NCBI RefSeq assembly: GCF_037975245.1
Contig: NC_092572.1
Coordinates: 1,709,501 to 1,773,500, forward strand
From: Apostichopus japonicus
Lineage: Eukaryota > Echinodermata > Holothuroidea > Aspidochirotida > Stichopodidae
Length of the DNA stretch: 64,000 nt
Direction: 5' to 3'
Shown here: one piece after another, positions 60,501-64,000 of the stretch
How the letters are laid out: each line of letters starts with the position of its first letter
Position numbering within the stretch: the first letter of the stretch is position 1
Program-made: the position numbers and the translations under genes
Notes under the pieces: model-generated
Database searches by the model: none
The model's input: only the letters and a program-made list of their open reading frames with translations
Told to the model about the DNA's origin: nothing

Positions 60501-63500
60501 GGCGGCTACCTTAGGATTCAATCCCCTGTAGGGACATGTCGTTAATGGTATGGTTGGGAAGGTTAAATTGTTCTCCAACTGGAGTCTCAGTCTTCATGGT
60601 GTTGACTGTGGATCTATGACCATAGAATCGCTTCTTGAAGGTGGTTTTGGTTGCGCCAACATACTGTATGCTGCAAACTCTACAAGAGATCAGATAGATG
60701 ACATTAATGGTTGTGCAAGTGGTGCGACCCTTAGTCTTGTGTGTGAGTTGCGTGCTGTGGCTGGTGATGGAATTAGATTCAGCAACGTGGTGGCAGCAGT
60801 TAATGCATCTCGAATTACGATCACACTTGAAATTACCATGCTGAATGGGTGAAGGGTTAGAAGTTAGAGGTGGAACAGCAGCACGCACAAGAATGTCTCG
60901 TAGGTTGCGTGGACGTCTGTAGGCGATGGTTGGTTTTTCAGGGACGGCTCGTTGGAGTCTATCTGAAGTGAGGAGAATGTTGTAGGTTGTTAGATGTGAT
61001 TTGCTGAAGAGGAGGAAGATTTGGGTGGAAAGTAACAACCAGGGGGAGCTTGTAGTTGCAATCTTGTCCCTTTTTTCCCTTCACTGCCAAAGTAGATGAT
61101 CTGGATAGGGAACGGACTCTCTGAATGGCTTCACGCACCCTTCTGGCACTATGGCCCCTGGCAGTAATGTGTGTTTGTCCAAGCATCTGCATGGCGAATG
61201 AAAGAGGAATTGTTAGAGCAAATGCCACGAAGACGAAGTGCTTGACTGAGTGTTAAAATGGTTAAACATATATTAGCGATGTAATTAATTTCTTGCTTTG
61301 CACTGAAATGTCCATCAGCCTTCTTTATCGTTCGTTTAATTACTTTCAAAATGCTCATATTTTCATATTTAAGTGGATAATTATGTAGCATGAACCCACT
61401 TCAACTTATCGTTAATGGTTTTTAACATTACTTTCAGACATTTTATAATATTAGTAGTTAAATACATATTGCCGCATTTTGTGCAGTATATATGTAACAA
61501 ACAAAGGTTCAATATACAATGATAAAGGATATGCTTTAGTTTAGTTTCTATGTTCATGAAATCACTTTTCAAGAATAACTTACACACTTTCTGATTCATT
61601 ATTGAAAAGTAAAGTTGAGGGATGATTATCTTCCGGCTACTCGTTTTAATCTGTTTCTTTAAGTAAGAGTGTCATGACGTATGTTAATGTTTAACATGAG
61701 AGCAATAACCTTCATAGGTTGGTGTCAGTTACAAAACACTCTCTTTGCTTGATTTTTACAGAACCTGTGCAGGCCACAAATAAAGGGGTGATTTTTGCTG
61801 GTGGAGCTGTGTTCATTTTGGGTTGCCTCTTAGTCTGTGCTTGTTTCACAATCAAGAAATTTAGATGTACGTAAGCATACGCCGTAGACCTCTTAAGTTA
61901 ATGGACATAAATATGAAAACATGTTAATAATATAAACTAACAACGCTAAATGGTCATTGTATTCTATAAAAGAAAACGTCAATTGAAGGTGAATGTATAG
62001 CATTAAACAATAGAAGTGTTGGTATTATTTTGCTCAATGAACACTGTGCAAATACTAATGATCGATACCTATCATGTGTAATCGTAGCTTTGTAACGACT
62101 TACAAATAACCGTGAGGTGAAACAGTATCCGTATACAAGCAAGGGATGGGTCTAAAAGCTTATAATGCAGAATATGGATTGGTTGTTACTTAATGCTATC
62201 TTATTGTCATTTTGGAAGGACTGAACAAAACAAGAACATTCCTTCTTTCTATTTCTATTTTCAGTAACAAGAAATTTGCAAGGGTAGGTCGCACAAAACA
62301 TGGTGAAAAGTTTGTTCATTTTCTAGCAATAATATTCCACCAATTTAAGATTATTTATGGTTCGTTATCTATGTTTTGATAAACAGTGCAGATACATTAC
62401 ATCATTGTATCCTCGTTGGTTTTCATATTTTTATTTGTTTTAGAAATCAAAACATCTCATCAAGTTGTCAAATGAACGTACTAGATAAACAAGTCTTTGA
62501 TACCGATCAATCAAGTAAGATGTTTTTCAAATTTTTCGTTTTTGAATTCGAGTTATGGAGTTCAATGGTTAACTTATACTAATCATGTTATTAAGTAGTA
62601 ACTTGACGTGATGGTAACTACAACTTCGTACAAAACAATCAATACACAGTAATAGCATTATTTGAAGTACATGTTTGGTCGTATTTGATCATAGCTTGGT
62701 GCATTTGGTTACCTTTACACCAGGCTGAAAACACGTTCAATGCATGCATATGCATTCCTTTCTAAATATTATTAAATATACATGTCTCGTGTAGGTTATT
62801 ACACAATTTGTTTATACTGACGTATCAAATCCTACATCACCTTACAACGATATAAATGAATAGAAGCGAGAGCAAAGCAGTCCTATAACATAGAATATCG
62901 ACTTTATCATTAACAGTTAAACGACAAGATCTACTGACAGAAGGAAGGTAAGCTGTTTGTTAGTGTCCAATATCGTGTAAAAATCCGAACATATTTACAT
63001 ACTGAATGTTACATTTATTATGATAATAACAGATACTAATCGTTGGTATAGTTCATTTATAATTCACTGTATGCCGCATTATGACTGCATGTGTTACATT
63101 TCATGCTAGTCCAAGCGGTGTCGTCTCTGATTTCTGTAGCAGAAAAGAATTACCAAAGATACCTGGGGACGAGGAAAACTCACAAAACTCGCACAATTCT
63201 GGAGAAAGTGAACCTAGTAAGTTAAAATCAAAATAACGATTAGTAATTTGAATACATCAAATAAGACTTGTAAGAATATATTTGATATTGTCAGAATCCC
63301 TTTTATAACATTTGCCAATAAAAATGAAATAACAAATATTATTTATTTTAATCAACCGCCAAGAAGTAATTTTTTTTATGTAGCAACTGTCCATTTGTTA
63401 CAACTGAGAACTTTAAATGCTAATATTTATAAATACTAATAAATACTAGTTTAGGTTATTTGTTGCTCCTGTTTACGTAGTTTGCATATTCCTTAGTTTT

Positions 63501-64000
63501 AAAATCTTTCTTGGCAGATTATTATTCTACAACAGATGTCATATCAGAAAAAGATTCCAGGATGTTGAATGAGAATGACATCTCCATCATCATGAATATG
63601 AAGATGGGAAAAATCTACAAACGATGGATGGGATCTGTCAATCTTGCCAAGGAGACCAACAAATGTGTTGTAATAACAACACTGACAGGTTATGCACATC
63701 ATAATAAGAAATTATTATATCAGATATTATTTTATGTCAGATATTAATATAAATCAGTATATAACGTTCGCATCGTCTTGTTGTGTGCTAAAGTAAAGGA
63801 ATTGTTAACAAAGATATCCACATTTTATTTCAGGATATGAGGATATTAAGTGGCTTTGTGTAACAGTTCCTGCTATATATTAGGTAATTTGTTTGGTTTC
63901 ACTTTGTAGATAAACTGATTAGAAAGAAGCAAATTCATTGGGAGGCTTTCATCAGAAAATGTCTTGATTTGCCAGCGTCGAACCATCTAGTGAAGATCGA
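57546..64000 (+). CDS. Ig-Ig-TM pseudokinase receptor, gene D (3' end beyond window)
   Basis: Exons: 57546-57606 leader (MKISNLCRLLFLIYIVFCFC), 57700-58029 Ig1, 58818-59129 Ig2, 61762-61866 TM (IFAGGAVFILGCLLVCACF), 62265-62283, 62444-62514, 62917-62947, 63143-63216, 63518-63688 and 63910 to the edge. Phases 1,1,1,1,2,1,2,1,1 match gene C exon by exon, and several exons are the same length (19, 31, 74 and 171 nt). Ig1 is cysteine-rich (HCEPVCLVCGDY, VKWIMGD); Ig2 has the canonical C, W and C (LHCIIQ, MEWFVD, ITCASY). The kinase N-lobe starts like C (KIYKRWMGSVNLAKETNKC) and also lacks the VAIK lysine (VVITTLT); the catalytic loop lies outside the window. The transmembrane-proximal tail is rich in Asn/Ser with NYYSTTD. 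The third intron contains a Penelope-like insertion. Confidence 0.85.
58093..58205 (+). pseudogene. partial duplicate of the end of the Ig1 exon of gene D
   Basis: AGTTCCTCTTTAAGTTT and then ACCACTCGATGCTATTTCGA, GCAGAGTT and ACAAAAGTAAGCA follow the order of the last about 110 nt of the Ig1 exon and its donor (57920-58035) with many differences and an indel. It lies 65 nt downstream of the true exon, so it is a decayed tandem exon copy. Confidence 0.5.
59955..61250 (-). mobile_element. Penelope-like retroelement, 5'-truncated, with GIY-YIG endonuclease
   Basis: The minus-strand coding region is spread over three frames: SQALRLRGIC and RREAIQRV-like segments, LPLVVTFHPNLPPLQQI (60959-61228), then 60511-61038 with AYRRPRNLRDILVRA, CRTC-like CINCC and the GIY-YIG core NVIYLISCRVCSIQYVGATK, FKKRFYGHRS. 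The 3' UTR has a long polypyrimidine stretch (60110-60420) and a hammerhead-like motif. The reverse transcriptase part is missing and two frameshifts are present, so it is dead. It lies in the TM-proximal intron of gene D in antisense orientation. Penelope-like elements normally carry an N-terminal reverse transcriptase and a C-terminal GIY-YIG domain. Confidence 0.85.
60037..60069 (-). ncRNA. hammerhead-ribozyme-like motif in the Penelope-like 3' region
   Basis: Minus-strand order: CTCAGAAGAAC, then a perfect hairpin ATCCT-GCT-AGGAT, then CGAAACGTC. This is the layout of the minimal hammerheads reported in Penelope-like elements (CUGANGA, stem II, GAAAC-GUC with almost no stem III). The first box departs from consensus at U4 (CAGAAGA), so self-cleavage may be lost. 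Confidence 0.45.
61260..61761. other. intron of gene D, no feature
   Basis: AT-rich intron between the truncated end of the Penelope-like insertion and the TM exon. Open frames here show no conserved content. Confidence 0.5.

Overview
This window looks like nuclear DNA from an invertebrate deuterostome, most likely an echinoderm and possibly a sea cucumber. That placement is an inference. It rests on AT-rich multi-exon genes with short phase-consistent introns, NACHT and Ig receptor genes in a cluster, a Penelope-like retroelement, and tRNA-derived SINEs and MITEs. I see no bacterial, viral or organellar features. Almost no long ORF in the window is a real gene by itself. The genes were recovered by joining exons across GT-AG (once GC-AG) splice sites with matching phase.

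Main content: a cluster of single-pass membrane receptors with a shared ectodomain plan. Each has one signal-peptide exon of 61 or 64 nt, Ig-like exons of 312-336 nt that all start and end in phase 1, and a phase-1 transmembrane exon. Three different cytoplasmic modules are attached to this plan. (1) A NACHT NTPase, in two intact minus-strand genes: 4376-10121 (876 aa) and 37127-43288 (769 aa, 8 exons, with an extra LRR-like C-terminus). (2) A tyrosine-kinase-like domain that has lost its catalytic residues, in plus-strand genes at 28919-35087 and 57546 to the right edge. (3) A short tyrosine-rich tail, in a plus-strand pseudogene at 10790-14421 and a truncated copy at 22790-24050.

The receptors are arranged as divergent pairs. 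The NACHT-type gene is on the minus strand and the kinase-type or tail-type gene is on the plus strand: 10121/10790, a relic pair at 22040/22790, and 43288/57546. The third pair is now separated by about 14 kb that includes a transposon-rich stretch at 47-56 kb. About 8 kb (10.2-18.3 kb) is duplicated at 22.2-28.2 kb, including the divergent promoter.

Layout: 1-600 Penelope-like 3' fragment; 0.6-4.4 kb no supported gene; 4.4-10.1 kb Ig-Ig-TM-NACHT gene 1 (-); 10.8-14.4 kb tail receptor pseudogene A (+); 14.4-21.5 kb duplication flank, SINEs, LINE tail and AT microsatellite; 21.6-22.0 kb minus relic; 22.8-24.1 kb pseudogene B (+); 24.1-28.2 kb duplication flank with LINE tail; 28.9-35.1 kb pseudokinase receptor C (+); 37.1-43.3 kb Ig-Ig-TM-NACHT gene 2 (-); 43.3-57.5 kb intergenic, with GTGTC-rich repeats, a 3.1-kb foldback element holding a MITE and an L1/Tx1-like LINE fragment, and a hAT-like MITE; 57.5-64.0 kb pseudokinase receptor D (+), cut by the window edge and carrying a Penelope-like insertion with a hammerhead-like motif in its third intron.

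How they may work together (inference): the Ig ectodomains would bind ligands at the cell surface. The NACHT module would give nucleotide-dependent oligomerisation at the membrane. The dead kinases and short tails would act as phosphotyrosine scaffolds. The divergent pairing suggests co-expression of an NLR-like chain with a scaffold-like chain.
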